NCBI GenBank assembly: GCA_934229835.1
Contig: CAKQED010000001.1
Coordinates: forward strand, 1 to 64,000
Source of the DNA: Oribacterium sp934229835
GTDB taxonomy: Bacteria; Bacillota; Clostridia; Lachnospirales; Lachnospiraceae
DNA length: 64,000 bases
Direction: 5' to 3'
In this document: positions 8,230 to 17,274 of the stretch, one piece after another
How the letters are laid out: the number at the start of each line of letters is the position of its first letter
Numbering within the stretch: position 1 is the first letter of the stretch
The notes under the pieces: model-generated
Told to the model about the DNA's origin: nothing
What the model saw: the letters and a program-made list of their open reading frames with translations, nothing else
Databases searched by the model: none
Translations under genes and position numbers: made by a program

Positions 8230-10827
8230 TTACGACTGGGTGCCGGCGTCGGGGCCGTCCCAGACGATGCCCTTCAAGAGGGCGTAGTGCATGGGTTCGC
8301 CGACCTGTTCCTGGGTGAGGTCCTTCAGGGCGAAGTTTGCCTTTCGGAAGGTGAGGGCTGGGCTGTAGTACGGGTCGCCGTCGCGGAGGATGTCCTTCCA
8401 GGTGGTGCCGAAAGTGAGGATTTCCGAGTGGAATCGGGCGAGCTTCTCCGGGGTGTCTTCCATGCCGCGGGACTTCGATTCGTAGTGGTAGAACTTCGCG
8501 TATGGGTTATACACGACGAGCTTTCCGAGGGCGCGGACCTTCATGCAGTAGTCGACGTCGTTGAAGGCGACGGCGAGCTTCTCGGTGAAGCCACCGACCT
8601 CGTCGAAGAGGCTGCGCTTCGTGAGGAGGCAGGCGGCGGTGACGCAGGAGTAGTCCTGGATGCACTTCGCACGGTGCATGTAGCTGAGATCCGAGTCGTG
8701 GGTGCGTACGAAGGCGGCACCGGCGATACCGCCCATGCCCATGATCACGCCGGCGTGCTGGATGTCTTCGTCCGGGTACAGGAGGCGTGCGCCGCAGATG
8801 CCGACGTCTTCGCGCTGTACGTAGCCGATCATCTCATCGATGGAATCCGGGTCGATCTCCTCGATGTCGTTGTTCAGAAAGAGGAGATACTGGCCGTGCG
8901 TGAACTGGACGCCGTAGTTGTTGATGGCGGAGTAGTTGAACGGGCCGTCCCACTTCACGACCTTCACAACCGGCTGCGGAAGAACCGATGCCGCGGCGCT
9001 GTGATAAGCCGATACCTGGGCCGGATGCGATGCTGCGGAGCTTGATTCCACAGTCGAAGTCTCCGAAGTGCGCATCACACCGCAGGTCGCCGGGTCGATG
9101 AAGTCTGCCGGAAGCTCTTCCGGGAAACGTTTCTTCAGCGCTTCATAGTAGTTCCAGGTTTCTGCCTGATCCGAGTTATTCTCGACGATGATGAACTCAA
9201 GATTTTTATAATTTCCGGCGCTGAGCGAGGTGATCGCCTTATCGAGGTCGGCGCTGTGGTCTTTATTCGGGATCACAACAGAAATCAGCGGCTGCTGATT
9301 TTCGTAGATCGGGTGGTAGAAGCCGTAGGTGATGCCCTGCTCGACCTTCTTTACCGGGAGGCCGATGCGCTTGCAGTGGTCATACACGGCGCGGGCGCCG
9401 GCTTCGAAGGCATAGAGCTTCGCTTCCGGGTGCTGCGCAGTGGACGCCTGGTGTGCGCGCCAGTGGTACAGCACCATCGGGATATGGATGATGTTGCTGC
9501 TCGTGAAGCGGCCCTGACGGAGCAGCGCCTGGTCGAGCGGGTCGAGTGCCGCGGCGATGGCCGGCTGTGGGTTCGTGACTGCGTTATCGGCGGAAGCATT
9601 GGCGCAGGAAGCGAGACGGGCACGCTCCATGGCCTGGGCCTTCTCGGTGGCGCGGAGGATGAGGTCGTAGTCCTGGGCACCGTCGTAGGCGCTACGCTCG
9701 TAGATCTGGTGGCCGTCGGCGTCGGTCTCGGCGATGGCGTCGAGGAGGCTACGGCGGGCGACGAAGAGGTGGCAGATGTAGTTCACGGAGCGGAGCAGGT
9801 CCGGGTTGAAGTCGGTCTTGAAGTGCGGCTCGAAGTAGTAGATGTCCTCGAAGTCGACCTTGTCCTCGTCGGAATAGAGGACCTGGACGTCCGGGTGGGC
9901 GTTGATCGCGCGGACGCACTCATAGAGGGCCTGCGGCTCGAGCTCGTCGTCATGGTCGGCGAGGACGATGAAGTCACCAGTCGCCATACGGATCGCGGCG
10001 TTGGTGTTCTCCGCGATACCGAGGTTCTCCGTGAGGGTCGCATAGCGGAAGCGGCTGTCTGCAGCAGCGTACTCGACGAGGACCTCCTGCGGTGTACGGC
10101 CCTGCGCCGGGTCGTGCTGGATCTTCGCGTACGGGGTCGCGTCCACGAGGCAGACCTCGAACTTCGGGTAGGTCTGCTCCCGGATCGAGTCGAGCATGCG
10201 GCGGAGGAACTTCTCCGGGGTCGCGTAAACCGGGATCACGATGGAGAAGGTCGGCTGCATCGCGAAATCAGCGGCACTCTCCCGCTGCTTCGCGAGCTCC
10301 TCGTCGGTGATGCGGACCTTCTTATACCACTCGTTATAGTCGTAGTCGTCCTGGATGTTCTGGATCTTGTGGACGGATTTCTTAAAGAGGGCGCGGAGGC
10401 CGTGCTTCTGGAAGTACTCCCAGGCCACCTCGACGGTTTCCCAATGGAACAGGGCGAGGAGCTTCTCGCGTTTCCGGTGGGCGACGGAGTTGAACTCCTC
10501 GAGGATATGGTCGGTGAACTTCACACGCTTCGTCTGGCCGTCGGCCTGCAGCACGAGGATGCGGGTCTCGCCCTGCGCGTACGGGGTGTGGACGTCGAAG
10601 CCGAGGTCTCGCTGGAGCGCCCCGTGGGCCTTCACATAATCGCCGAAAAAGGCATTGACGACCTCATCGCGGCGTACAGAGGACACAGTCGTGCCCGGGA
10701 CAGGGTTGCCTGCCTGATCCACGACCGTGAGCTTCACTTCTTCTTCTGGATTTGAGCCGAAGGCCCAGCCCTGGAGCATGAGTTCGCCCTCACGCGCCAG
10801 CGCGATATCTACTTTAAATCGTAACAT
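8230..10827 (-). CDS. Two-domain family 2 glycosyltransferase with inserted linkers
   Basis: The start at 10827 (MLRFKVDIAL) follows AAAGGAAA at the right distance. The 865-residue protein has an N-terminal beta-rich region of about 170 residues, a first GT-A domain (FSIVIPVYATP, acidic motif DHDDELE, YSDEDKVDF) and a second one (SVVIPNKDHSADL, LLFLNNDIEE, AFNDVDYCMKVR). Two-domain GT2 proteins of this kind are common in rhamnan and O-antigen clusters. Two Ala/Ser/Asn-rich stretches (genomic about 9500-9640 and 8960-9090) interrupt the conserved parts and look like insertions; the first contains a GCATTGGC site at 9596. Donor and acceptor sugars are unknown. Confidence 0.85.
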   Translation of the reverse strand: MLRFKVDIALAREGELMLQGWAFGSNPEEEVKLTVVDQAGNPVPGTTVSSVRRDEVVNAFFGDYVKAHGALQRDLGFDVHTPYAQGETRILVLQADGQTKRVKFTDHILEEFNSVAHRKREKLLALFHWETVEVAWEYFQKHGLRALFKKSVHKIQNIQDDYDYNEWYKKVRITDEELAKQRESAADFAMQPTFSIVIPVYATPEKFLRRMLDSIREQTYPKFEVCLVDATPYAKIQHDPAQGRTPQEVLVEYAAADSRFRYATLTENLGIAENTNAAIRMATGDFIVLADHDDELEPQALYECVRAINAHPDVQVLYSDEDKVDFEDIYYFEPHFKTDFNPDLLRSVNYICHLFVARRSLLDAIAETDADGHQIYERSAYDGAQDYDLILRATEKAQAMERARLASCANASADNAVTNPQPAIAAALDPLDQALLRQGRFTSSNIIHIPMVLYHWRAHQASTAQHPEAKLYAFEAGARAVYDHCKRIGLPVKKVEQGITYGFYHPIYENQQPLISVVIPNKDHSADLDKAITSLSAGNYKNLEFIIVENNSDQAETWNYYEALKKRFPEELPADFIDPATCGVMRTSETSTVESSSAASHPAQVSAYHSAAASVLPQPVVKVVKWDGPFNYSAINNYGVQFTHGQYLLFLNNDIEEIDPDSIDEMIGYVQREDVGICGARLLYPDEDIQHAGVIMGMGGIAGAAFVRTHDSDLSYMHRAKCIQDYSCVTAACLLTKRSLFDEVGGFTEKLAVAFNDVDYCMKVRALGKLVVYNPYAKFYHYESKSRGMEDTPEKLARFHSEILTFGTTWKDILRDGDPYYSPALTFRKANFALKDLTQEQVGEPMHYALLKGIVWDGPDAGTQS

Positions 10828-10937
10828 GATATTTCCTTTATATGAGCCGGCGACGCTGCGCGGGCTTCGTTTCATGCCGTCGGGCGGCAGGCAGATGGCT
10901 GTTCTTCACTGTCCCGGTAGCGGAGCCGAGGGCTGTA

Positions 10938-11951
10938 TCAGCGGAGCGGGCGGTCCGTCCTCTCAGCATTGGCCTCCGTGCGGGAGGCGTCGGCCATGCC
11001 GCCGATCATCGCGTCCTCCGGGAAGTTCAGACGCTCCTCCTCGACGACGAGCGGGCGGCGCATGACGCGCTGGTTGATGCTCAGGATGTACTCGCCGAGT
11101 AGGCCGATGAAGAAGATCTGCACGGAGCCGAGGAAAAGCATGCCGATGAGCATCGGGGCCATACCGGCCGGGAAGCGATCCCACCAGATGAGCTTCATGA
11201 CGAGGTAAATGATGGCGATCAGCATGCTGATGGCGCTGCAGGCGGCACCGAAGAACACCGCCATGCGGAGGCCGACCTTCGTGTAGCTCGTAAAGCCGAG
11301 CATCGCGGCGTCGTACAGGGTGTAGAGGTTGTTGTGCGTGATGCCGGCGCGGCGCTTCGGCTGGGTATACGGAATTTCCTTCCGGTGGAAGCCGAGCTCG
11401 GCGACGATGCCACGCAGGAACGGGGTCGGGTCGTTCAGCTGCCGCATGACGTCGATGAAAACGTGGTCGTAGAGGCCGAAGCCGGTGAACTGCGCGATCT
11501 GGTCGACGGAGGACATCTTCTTTATGAGCTTGTAGTAGAGGCCGCGGAGGGCGTACATGAGCGGATTTTCCTTCGAGTGGGTCTTCACGCCGATGGCGAT
11601 CTTATAGCCCTCCTCCCAGGCTGCGACGAACTGCGGGATCATCTCGACCGGGTCCTGGAAGTCGGCCGCCATGAGGATCGTGGCGTCGCCGGTGGACTGC
11701 AGCATCGCGTAGTACGGGCTGTTGAACTGGCCGAAGTTCTTCGCATTGAAGATGGCCTTCACCTGCGGGTCCTGTGCGCAGAGGCCGCGGATCAGCGCGC
11801 GCGTCTCGTCGTGGGAATCGTTGTCGATGTAGAGGAGCTCGTAGCGGTACTGAGGGAGGTCGGAAGCGAACATGCTCCGAATGGCCTCGTAGAGCGGAAC
11901 GACGTTCTCCTGCTCGTTATAGCATGGAATGACGATGCTGATGGTTTTCAA
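10938..11951 (-). CDS. Membrane-anchored family 2 glycosyltransferase (GtrB/DPM1-like)
   Basis: A 337-residue protein with a GT-A domain (ISIVIPCYNEQENV, DNDSHDETR, MAADFQDP) and two C-terminal membrane helices, the layout of enzymes that move a sugar from a nucleotide to polyprenyl phosphate. Translation probably starts at a TTG codon at 11951, eight bases after AGGAG; no ATG fits better. The last about 20 residues (DASRTEANAERTD) are a polar tail encoded across a GCATTGGCC motif. It is the first gene after the promoter at 12129-12157 and heads the glycopolymer operon. Confidence 0.88.
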   Translation of the reverse strand: MKTISIVIPCYNEQENVVPLYEAIRSMFASDLPQYRYELLYIDNDSHDETRALIRGLCAQDPQVKAIFNAKNFGQFNSPYYAMLQSTGDATILMAADFQDPVEMIPQFVAAWEEGYKIAIGVKTHSKENPLMYALRGLYYKLIKKMSSVDQIAQFTGFGLYDHVFIDVMRQLNDPTPFLRGIVAELGFHRKEIPYTQPKRRAGITHNNLYTLYDAAMLGFTSYTKVGLRMAVFFGAACSAISMLIAIIYLVMKLIWWDRFPAGMAPMLIGMLFLGSVQIFFIGLLGEYILSINQRVMRRPLVVEEERLNFPEDAMIGGMADASRTEANAERTDRPLR

Positions 11952-12128
11952 AATCTTATCTCCTAACGTGAAGGTGATTTGTGTGGGGCGCGGGCCGCCG
12001 CTGTCGCGACATACAGCACGACCATGACGGATGCATGGCGGCGGGCGGGCACGCGAGGGCCAGGGCGCGAGGGCACTATGCCTGGCCCAAGGCGGTAAAA
12101 CGCGGGCACGCGGGCCCGAATCTTATCT
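11952..12128 (-). other. GC-rich 5' leader of the glycopolymer operon
   Basis: About 170 bases between the promoter and the TTG start of the first glycosyltransferase gene. It is very GC-rich, with short imperfect repeats of GGGCACGCGAGGGC type near 12040-12075. I see no riboswitch fold I can name. The composition contrasts sharply with the AT-rich array just upstream. Confidence 0.4.
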
Positions 12129-12157
12129 ATATTACACTCTATGGGTGAAGGTGGCAA
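12129..12157 (-). promoter_or_regulatory. Sigma-A-type promoter for the glycopolymer operon
   Basis: On the minus strand TTGCCA (12157-12152), a 17-base spacer and TAATAT (12134-12129). It points at the glycosyltransferase gene starting at 11951. The repeat array begins 96 bases upstream of the -35 box. Confidence 0.65.
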
Positions 12158-12253
12158 GATTTGGGACGGGATTTATATTTCAGGCATCCTGACCGGGTTA
12201 CTGTTCAAACGTTGATCTCAAGGCGTAGCCCAGCGGCGAGTTCAGACGAAAAA

Positions 12254-12517
12254 TATACACTGAACGATCGATTTCAAAATCGTGTATATGATTTTGAAGG
12301 TTCTGGGGTGAGATCAGACGAAAAAATATACATTGAAAGGCTGATTCGGAAATCGTGTCTATAAAAATCGAAATCAGACTCTGATTTCATTCGTCAAACT
12401 CAAAAAATATATACACGATTTCAGGATGAAGCCATCCGTGTCTATTTCACATAGAGATTTTCGATTTCTACAGGAAAATTCATATACACGATTTTTAAAT
12501 AGTGCGTTGCGTGTCTA
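12254..12517. repeat. Phased 35-bp repeat array R1 (four units)
   Basis: Units at 12254-12288, 12327-12361, 12410-12444 and 12483-12517, each exactly 35 bp. Unit starts are 73, 83 and 73 bp apart. Consensus is TATACACGATTT, 16 variable bases, GTGTMTA, so the ends form an imperfect inverted repeat. The first two units face one way and the last two the other. The 38-bp spacers and the 48-bp central spacer differ from each other and from those of the other arrays, but start T-rich and end A-rich. The element lies between a terminator (12649-12681) and a promoter (12129-12157). No coding potential is seen. Confidence 0.9.
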
Positions 12518-12648
12518 GTCTGCTGTCCGCCGAGCCACGCCTTGACTTAACCACGTTTGAGCGCTTACTTTTAAAATTCACTTTTTCCGTTTTATTTACC
12601 TTTTTGATTTTACATTTCATATTTCATGGCGCTAAAAAAGGGCACAAA

Positions 12649-12681
12649 ATAACCGCCCGGCCCGAGAAAGCTGGCGGTTAT
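12649..12681 (-). terminator. Terminator after the alcohol dehydrogenase gene
   Basis: Nine-bp inverted repeat ATAACCGCC/GGCGGTTAT with a 15-base loop, followed on the minus strand by TTTTG. It lies about 80 bases after the dehydrogenase stop and closes the sugar-modification transcription unit before array R1. Confidence 0.65.
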
Positions 12682-12762
12682 CTTCGTAATCAATAAATAT
12701 CAGGGCACGCGTCGATCGACAACACTCTTTTTATAGCAACATCCTTCGTCACCCTCTGCACC

Positions 12763-14352
12763 TTAGATTTTTACAGCGATTTTGATGGCTTTTCGTTCTT
12801 TCATGTCGTCGATGGCCTGGGCGATCTGGTCGAGGCCGTCGTAGTACTCCGTGATGAAGATGGACGGGTGCACGCCGCTCTCCTGCACGATCTGCATCAC
12901 GTGTTCGAGGTTCTGGCGTCCGCCCCGGCTGAGGGAGAACTTCAGGGTTTTTCCGGCCATGCCACGACCGATGGAAAACTTCGGGATCTGGATGCAGTCG
13001 ATGTTGTCGTTCAGCGTCACGGTGTGTGCTTTCCTGAGCACGTCGCCAGGCACAGCGAACGTCGGCTTCGACGATGCGCTGCCGATCGAGCCGAGCAGAG
13101 CAACTGGAGTCTGCGCACCAGCGGTCAAGTCGAACGTGCTAGTCGGCTGTGTGCCTGCTGCCGATGCAGAGGCGGTCGTGCTGTCGACGTTTATGTCGTC
13201 TGCAGTCTGTGTTTCTGCTTCGACAGCTGCGGCGGTGCTGGTGAGGTAGATTTCGGCGCTGTTCATGGCTTCGAGGGTTTTCAGCTCGCCGCCCTGAGTG
13301 TCGAGGTCGGCACCGTAGTACATGACGTTCGAGACGACGCCGGTGCCGTACTTCACCATGTCGATGGCCTGCGGAAAGGCAAGGTCATCGCCGCCACAGA
13401 TGAGGACCTTATCCGCGCCCTTCGTCTGTGTCTTCGTGAGGACGTAGTTCACGACGGGCGAGCCAGTGGAGTTCGCGAGCGGATGCATGCCCTGTGGAAG
13501 CGGACAATGCAGGTGGCGGTAGTTCAGCACTTCGACGTGACAGCCTGACTGCGCAGGGGCCTGGTCATGACCGTCGTCCGGCACTGTAGCTGCGCAGTCT
13601 GGCGACACGGCGTCCGCATGCTGCTCGCTTCCAGCTTCTGCTGTTACAGAAGTGTTGTCGACGTCACCGCTCGCCGGAACGCCAGGGACGCCGTGCGCCG
13701 ACATCACTGGACCGCAGTCACACATCGACTCGGCGATGCGGACGTTCTCCGGGCGGGAACCGACGGCGTAGATCGTGCGGGCACCGGCGAGCTTCGCGCC
13801 GAGGATGGCGGCGAGGCCGATGGCCCCGATGCCCATCACGACGACGGTGTCGCCTGTCTTGACGCCGGCTTCTTCGACCGCGGTGAAGCCGGTCTGGAGG
13901 ACGTCGACGCACATGAGGGCGTCCTCGAGCGTGAGCCCGTCCGGGATGTGTGCGAGGTTTCGGTCCGCGTACGGAAGGTAGAACAGCTCCTGGAAGGCAC
14001 CGTCGATGGTGTTCCCGAGCATGTGGGCGCTGAAATTATGGCCCGCATGTGCATAGTTCTCCTCGACGTCCGGCTGACTCCAGTCCGGGGTGATCGCGGA
14101 TACGGCGACGACATCGCCGACGTGAAAATCCGTCACCTCTGCGCCGACTTCCTCGACACGGGCGATGACTTCATGGCCGAGCGTCAGGTCCGGGCGCTTC
14201 GGGCTGCCCTGCCAGATGGTATGGACGTCCGAGGTGCATGGCGAGACAAGCAGCGGCTTCAGCAGCGCGCCATGCGCGGCGAGGAGCGTCGGCCGCTCCT
14301 TCTCGATGTAGGCGATATTTCCTTTTCCCTTCAGCACCAGTGCTTTCATCAT
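12763..14352 (-). CDS. Zinc-dependent alcohol dehydrogenase, secondary-alcohol type, with two large inserts
   Basis: The conserved parts match the NADP-dependent isopropanol dehydrogenase group of the medium-chain family: VSPCTSDVHT with the catalytic-zinc cysteine, TLGHEVIARVEEVG, TPDWSQ, the nucleotide fold VVVMGIGAIGLAAI and VGSRPENVRIAES. The family is about 350 residues; this protein has 529. The excess is two blocks without homologous pattern, one near genomic 13540-13720 between Rossmann strands and one near 13050-13260, both rich in A, S, T, D and Q. The core reads intact through both, so this is not a frameshift. RBS AAGGAACG precedes the start. In this cluster it may oxidise or reduce a sugar-related intermediate (inference). 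Confidence 0.85.
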   Translation of the reverse strand: MMKALVLKGKGNIAYIEKERPTLLAAHGALLKPLLVSPCTSDVHTIWQGSPKRPDLTLGHEVIARVEEVGAEVTDFHVGDVVAVSAITPDWSQPDVEENYAHAGHNFSAHMLGNTIDGAFQELFYLPYADRNLAHIPDGLTLEDALMCVDVLQTGFTAVEEAGVKTGDTVVVMGIGAIGLAAILGAKLAGARTIYAVGSRPENVRIAESMCDCGPVMSAHGVPGVPASGDVDNTSVTAEAGSEQHADAVSPDCAATVPDDGHDQAPAQSGCHVEVLNYRHLHCPLPQGMHPLANSTGSPVVNYVLTKTQTKGADKVLICGGDDLAFPQAIDMVKYGTGVVSNVMYYGADLDTQGGELKTLEAMNSAEIYLTSTAAAVEAETQTADDINVDSTTASASAAGTQPTSTFDLTAGAQTPVALLGSIGSASSKPTFAVPGDVLRKAHTVTLNDNIDCIQIPKFSIGRGMAGKTLKFSLSRGGRQNLEHVMQIVQESGVHPSIFITEYYDGLDQIAQAIDDMKERKAIKIAVKI

Positions 14353-14570
14353 CTTCGTTCCTTTTCATCTTAATATACATCACCATTCAGACAGAAAACA
14401 GGTCCAGGAAATACTTAGGAATGTCAAGCCAGGTGCTGCTCAGACTTCCCGAAGTTCTGGTAGCTGAACGAGAACCTGATGTCACAAACTGCCAGATTCT
14501 CATCCATATGACATTATGTATTTCTCAATTTCTATTCTGAGCGATGCTTGGACATGAAGTATCAAACTGT

Positions 14571-15947
14571 TTACCGGTACTCCTCAATCCGGTCCGTGCG
14601 GAGCACGAGGATGCGGACATTTTCATCGAAGCGTTCGCGGATGATGCCAGCGATTTCGTCGGTGTAGCCTGGGGCGACGATAAGGATCTCATCAACCGGG
14701 TGGGCGACGGCGTAGTCCGGGGCCACGATCGGGATGTGGGAGGCCGGCGAGAAGCGGCCCTGTTTGAACGGGGCGGAGTCGATGATGTACTCTACTCTTC
14801 CGCCGAGCTTCGTGGTGGCGGCGAGGGTGAAGCCCTGGTGGCTCGCACCCCAGATGGCCATGGTCCGACAACTCTCCGAGAGGTGGTCGATGTGTGCATT
14901 GACCGAGGCAGAGAGACGGTCGTAGCTGTCACGCAGGGCGGACACATCGATGAGGCGGCCGCTGTAGTGGAGCTCGCTGAGCTCGTCCGGGTCGGCCTTC
15001 CGCACGATGGCCTCGATCGTGTCACGGTTCACGAGGTCCATGCTGAGAAGCTCGAAGCCGCAGTCCTGCAGGAGCTTCTGAAGCGTGAACTCGGTGTAGT
15101 TCGCGATGTGGTCGCGGAGCAGCTCGTAGTAGCCGTTGTAACGAAGGATGTACTCGAAGCTCGGGACGGTGATGAGACCGAGGGCCTGCGGCTTCAGGTT
15201 GCGTCCGATGTTCCGGAGCATGTCGCACGGATCCGGCTGATGCTCGAGGAAGTTGAACTGCACGAAGGCGTCAAACGGGCCCTCCGGGTAGCGCACGTCG
15301 CCGGTCGCGAAGCCCTCGTAGACGCGGTACGCCGGCGCCGGGGTTAGCGAAGATACCGGGGGCTCGACGTCGGCTGAGGTGGCGGATGCCTCCCGGGTGA
15401 CAGGCGCGGAGGTAGTATGCTCGAAAGCGTCCGGCGACAGTGATGAGGTGGCGGCAACAGCATTGGCCTCCTCGACGAGGGACGGCTTATGCTCGATGCC
15501 GACGAGGTGGAGCGGGGCGGCGTTCGGCTGACCGGACAGGGGATCACGCTCCTGGTCGCGGGCGAGCGCAGCGGCACCTTCCGGGTCCTCCGCGAGATTC
15601 TGCCACATGCGAAGGAACTCGCCGCGGCCACAGCCAACTTCCACGATGCGACGACCGTGGATGTGGTGCTCCTGCATGGCGGTGAGGAGGCGCGCGTACT
15701 CCTCGTGACGGAGGCGCGTCATGGTGCGGGTGCCACCGCCGGCGCGGATGACGTCACGGTAATAGTCGACCGGCTCGGTGTCAAACTGGACGAGGCCGCA
15801 GGACGGGCACTGGCAGAGGGTGAGGCTCAGCGGATGGTCCTCCGCGAGCTCCGACGCTGCCGGGATGTTCTGCGCACTCGCCGGCATGTCGTCGAGGGTC
15901 ATCAGCGGCGACAGTGCGTGGCCGCAGGCGATACAAGTCATGTTCAT
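14571..15947 (-). CDS. Class I SAM methyltransferase, NDP-sugar C-methyltransferase-like
   Basis: The N-terminal cysteines (CIACG and CQCPSCG) form a zinc-binding module, followed by a SAM-binding domain starting RRIVEVGCGRGEFL and a C-terminal domain with IAIWGASHQGFT-like sequence (MAIWGASHQG), the three-part layout of the methyltransf_13/14 proteins that methylate ketosugars on carbon. The 458 residues include an inserted Ser/Thr/Ala/Pro-rich block of about 50 residues near 15340-15480, which carries a GCATTGGCC motif at 15460. Its ATG overlaps the stop of the upstream epimerase gene (ATGA). A branched-sugar pathway with the neighbouring ThDP enzyme and epimerase is inferred. Confidence 0.8.
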   Translation of the reverse strand: MNMTCIACGHALSPLMTLDDMPASAQNIPAASELAEDHPLSLTLCQCPSCGLVQFDTEPVDYYRDVIRAGGGTRTMTRLRHEEYARLLTAMQEHHIHGRRIVEVGCGRGEFLRMWQNLAEDPEGAAALARDQERDPLSGQPNAAPLHLVGIEHKPSLVEEANAVAATSSLSPDAFEHTTSAPVTREASATSADVEPPVSSLTPAPAYRVYEGFATGDVRYPEGPFDAFVQFNFLEHQPDPCDMLRNIGRNLKPQALGLITVPSFEYILRYNGYYELLRDHIANYTEFTLQKLLQDCGFELLSMDLVNRDTIEAIVRKADPDELSELHYSGRLIDVSALRDSYDRLSASVNAHIDHLSESCRTMAIWGASHQGFTLAATTKLGGRVEYIIDSAPFKQGRFSPASHIPIVAPDYAVAHPVDEILIVAPGYTDEIAGIIRERFDENVRILVLRTDRIEEYR

Positions 15948-17041
15948 AAATCAATCCTTTCCATCGTCTTCAGGAGCATGCCGATGCCGGCTTCGAAGGA
16001 GATTTCCTGGTGGAAGCCGAGGCGCTGGAGCTTGAGGATCTCCGGTGACATATTCGCGGCGCCCTCTGCGTTGTTCGCGCGGATGCCGAAGCGGAGCTCC
16101 GCGCCATCCCCCGCGATGGCGTTCATGGCGATGACGTACGTTTTCAGCATGCGGGAGTCGGAGCCGGCGATGTCATAGATGCCGGTTCGGGTGTCCTCGG
16201 AGCTGAGCAGGATACGGATCGCGCGGGCGAGGTCATGGACCTCGAGGTAGTTCCAGCGCTGCTCGCACGGGCCGAGGGTGATGGCTTCGTGGCGGAGGGC
16301 GGCGCGAAGCACGGTGTTCACGAGGCTCGTTTCATGGTCACCGCTGCCGTACACGCTGTAGATGCGCATATGGATAAACTGCATCGGCGCGTCGTCGTAG
16401 ATTTCCGAGAGGAGGCTCTGCTCGGTCGCCCAGCGGCCGAAACTGAGCTTCGCCTTTCCGTAGGGGCTCACCGGCAGGGGCACGCGATGATTGCCGCGGC
16501 CATACTCGGCCTGGGAGCCGGCGAAGAGGAACTTCCGCGCACCGAGCAGCTTCGCGTAGAGGTAGGCCTTCTTCGCGTTCTGGATGTTCTCGATCTGGAT
16601 GTTCGTGTCGCTGCGGCCCGCGGAGCCGACACCGTCCCACGCGAAGTGGATCCACGCGTCGATGAGGGGCGCTGGATCGTCGGCCAATGCAGGCAACGGC
16701 AGGTGGGTGGCGGACGGCGGTGCAGTGACGGCAGGCGCAGAGCTGCGAGCAGGAACCGCCACCGCGGCCTGCATAGCGTCTGCCGTGCCAGAATGCCCGG
16801 CAGACTCGAGGCCCAGCACCTCCGCGTAGTGCGTTTCGCCGAGCTCGGCTTCCGGAAGTTCACTCAGGTCGAGGTGGACACTCCGGTACGTCGGGTACGC
16901 GCTGATGCCATGCGCATCGAGTTCCTGCACGCGCCGGCTGCCCGGGCGCACCGCGCCGATGACCTCATGGCCCTCCTGAAGCAGAAGCTTCGCTGTATAC
17001 AGTCCCAGAAAGCTGGTGACACCCGTGATAAGCACTCGCAC
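15944..17041 (-). CDS. NAD-dependent epimerase/dehydratase (extended SDR)
   Basis: Start chosen at GTG 17041 (VRVLITGVTSFLG), eight bases after AAGGAG, because the glycine-rich NAD motif (GVTSFLG) then falls at the very N-terminus as usual. The catalytic YxxxK is seen as SPYGKAKLSF, and AGSQAEYG supplies the serine region. The substrate-binding C-terminus ends GIGMLLKTM. The 365-residue protein has an insert of about 50 residues (genomic 16665-16800, rich in A, P, S and T) between the fold's early strands, containing a GGCCAATGC motif. It probably acts on a nucleotide sugar. It overlaps the methyltransferase gene by four bases. Confidence 0.85.
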   Translation of the reverse strand: MRVLITGVTSFLGLYTAKLLLQEGHEVIGAVRPGSRRVQELDAHGISAYPTYRSVHLDLSELPEAELGETHYAEVLGLESAGHSGTADAMQAAVAVPARSSAPAVTAPPSATHLPLPALADDPAPLIDAWIHFAWDGVGSAGRSDTNIQIENIQNAKKAYLYAKLLGARKFLFAGSQAEYGRGNHRVPLPVSPYGKAKLSFGRWATEQSLLSEIYDDAPMQFIHMRIYSVYGSGDHETSLVNTVLRAALRHEAITLGPCEQRWNYLEVHDLARAIRILLSSEDTRTGIYDIAGSDSRMLKTYVIAMNAIAGDGAELRFGIRANNAEGAANMSPEILKLQRLGFHQEISFEAGIGMLLKTMERIDL

Positions 17042-17250
17042 GATGATTTCTCCTTCTTGCTGCTCTCCTGGTTCTTCGCAGAACCAGGGAAATTCTGATT
17101 TCAGCATTGCTGAATCCCACAACACCCTTCGTTTGTCAACCGAGGGGCGTTTTCCTCCCAAAATCTAATGTCAATCCAGTCGAACCCGCTCATTTGCCAA
17201 CCCGCGGGACGATTGCCTCAACTAAGATGACGGAAAAGGCAGCAACGCAC
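17042..17250 (-). other. Spacer between ThDP enzyme and epimerase genes, with hairpin
   Basis: About 210 bases. It contains copies of the ThDP gene end (see the repeat entry) and a short hairpin CCTGGTTC/GAACCAGG at about 17067-17090, just before the epimerase ribosome-binding site. The hairpin has no T-tract, so a terminator is unlikely; an RNA-processing or translation-control role is possible. Confidence 0.4.
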
Positions 17251-17274
17251 TCATTTGCCAACCCGCGGGACGAT
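17189..17274 (-). repeat. Duplicated 3' end of the ThDP enzyme gene
   Basis: The last codons and stop of the ThDP gene (coding PRVGK-stop) lie in a 25-bp segment at 17250-17274. The same 25 bases recur at 17189-17213, exactly 61 bp downstream of the first. A more diverged third copy, with GTTTGTCAACCGAGGGGCG, lies near 17130-17150. The copies lie outside the reading frame of any gene. Confidence 0.85.

Noticed and set aside
9256..10755. A 499-codon plus-strand open frame opposite the two-domain glycosyltransferase
   Set aside because: Antisense shadow with no family motif; the minus-strand frame has full GT2 motifs.
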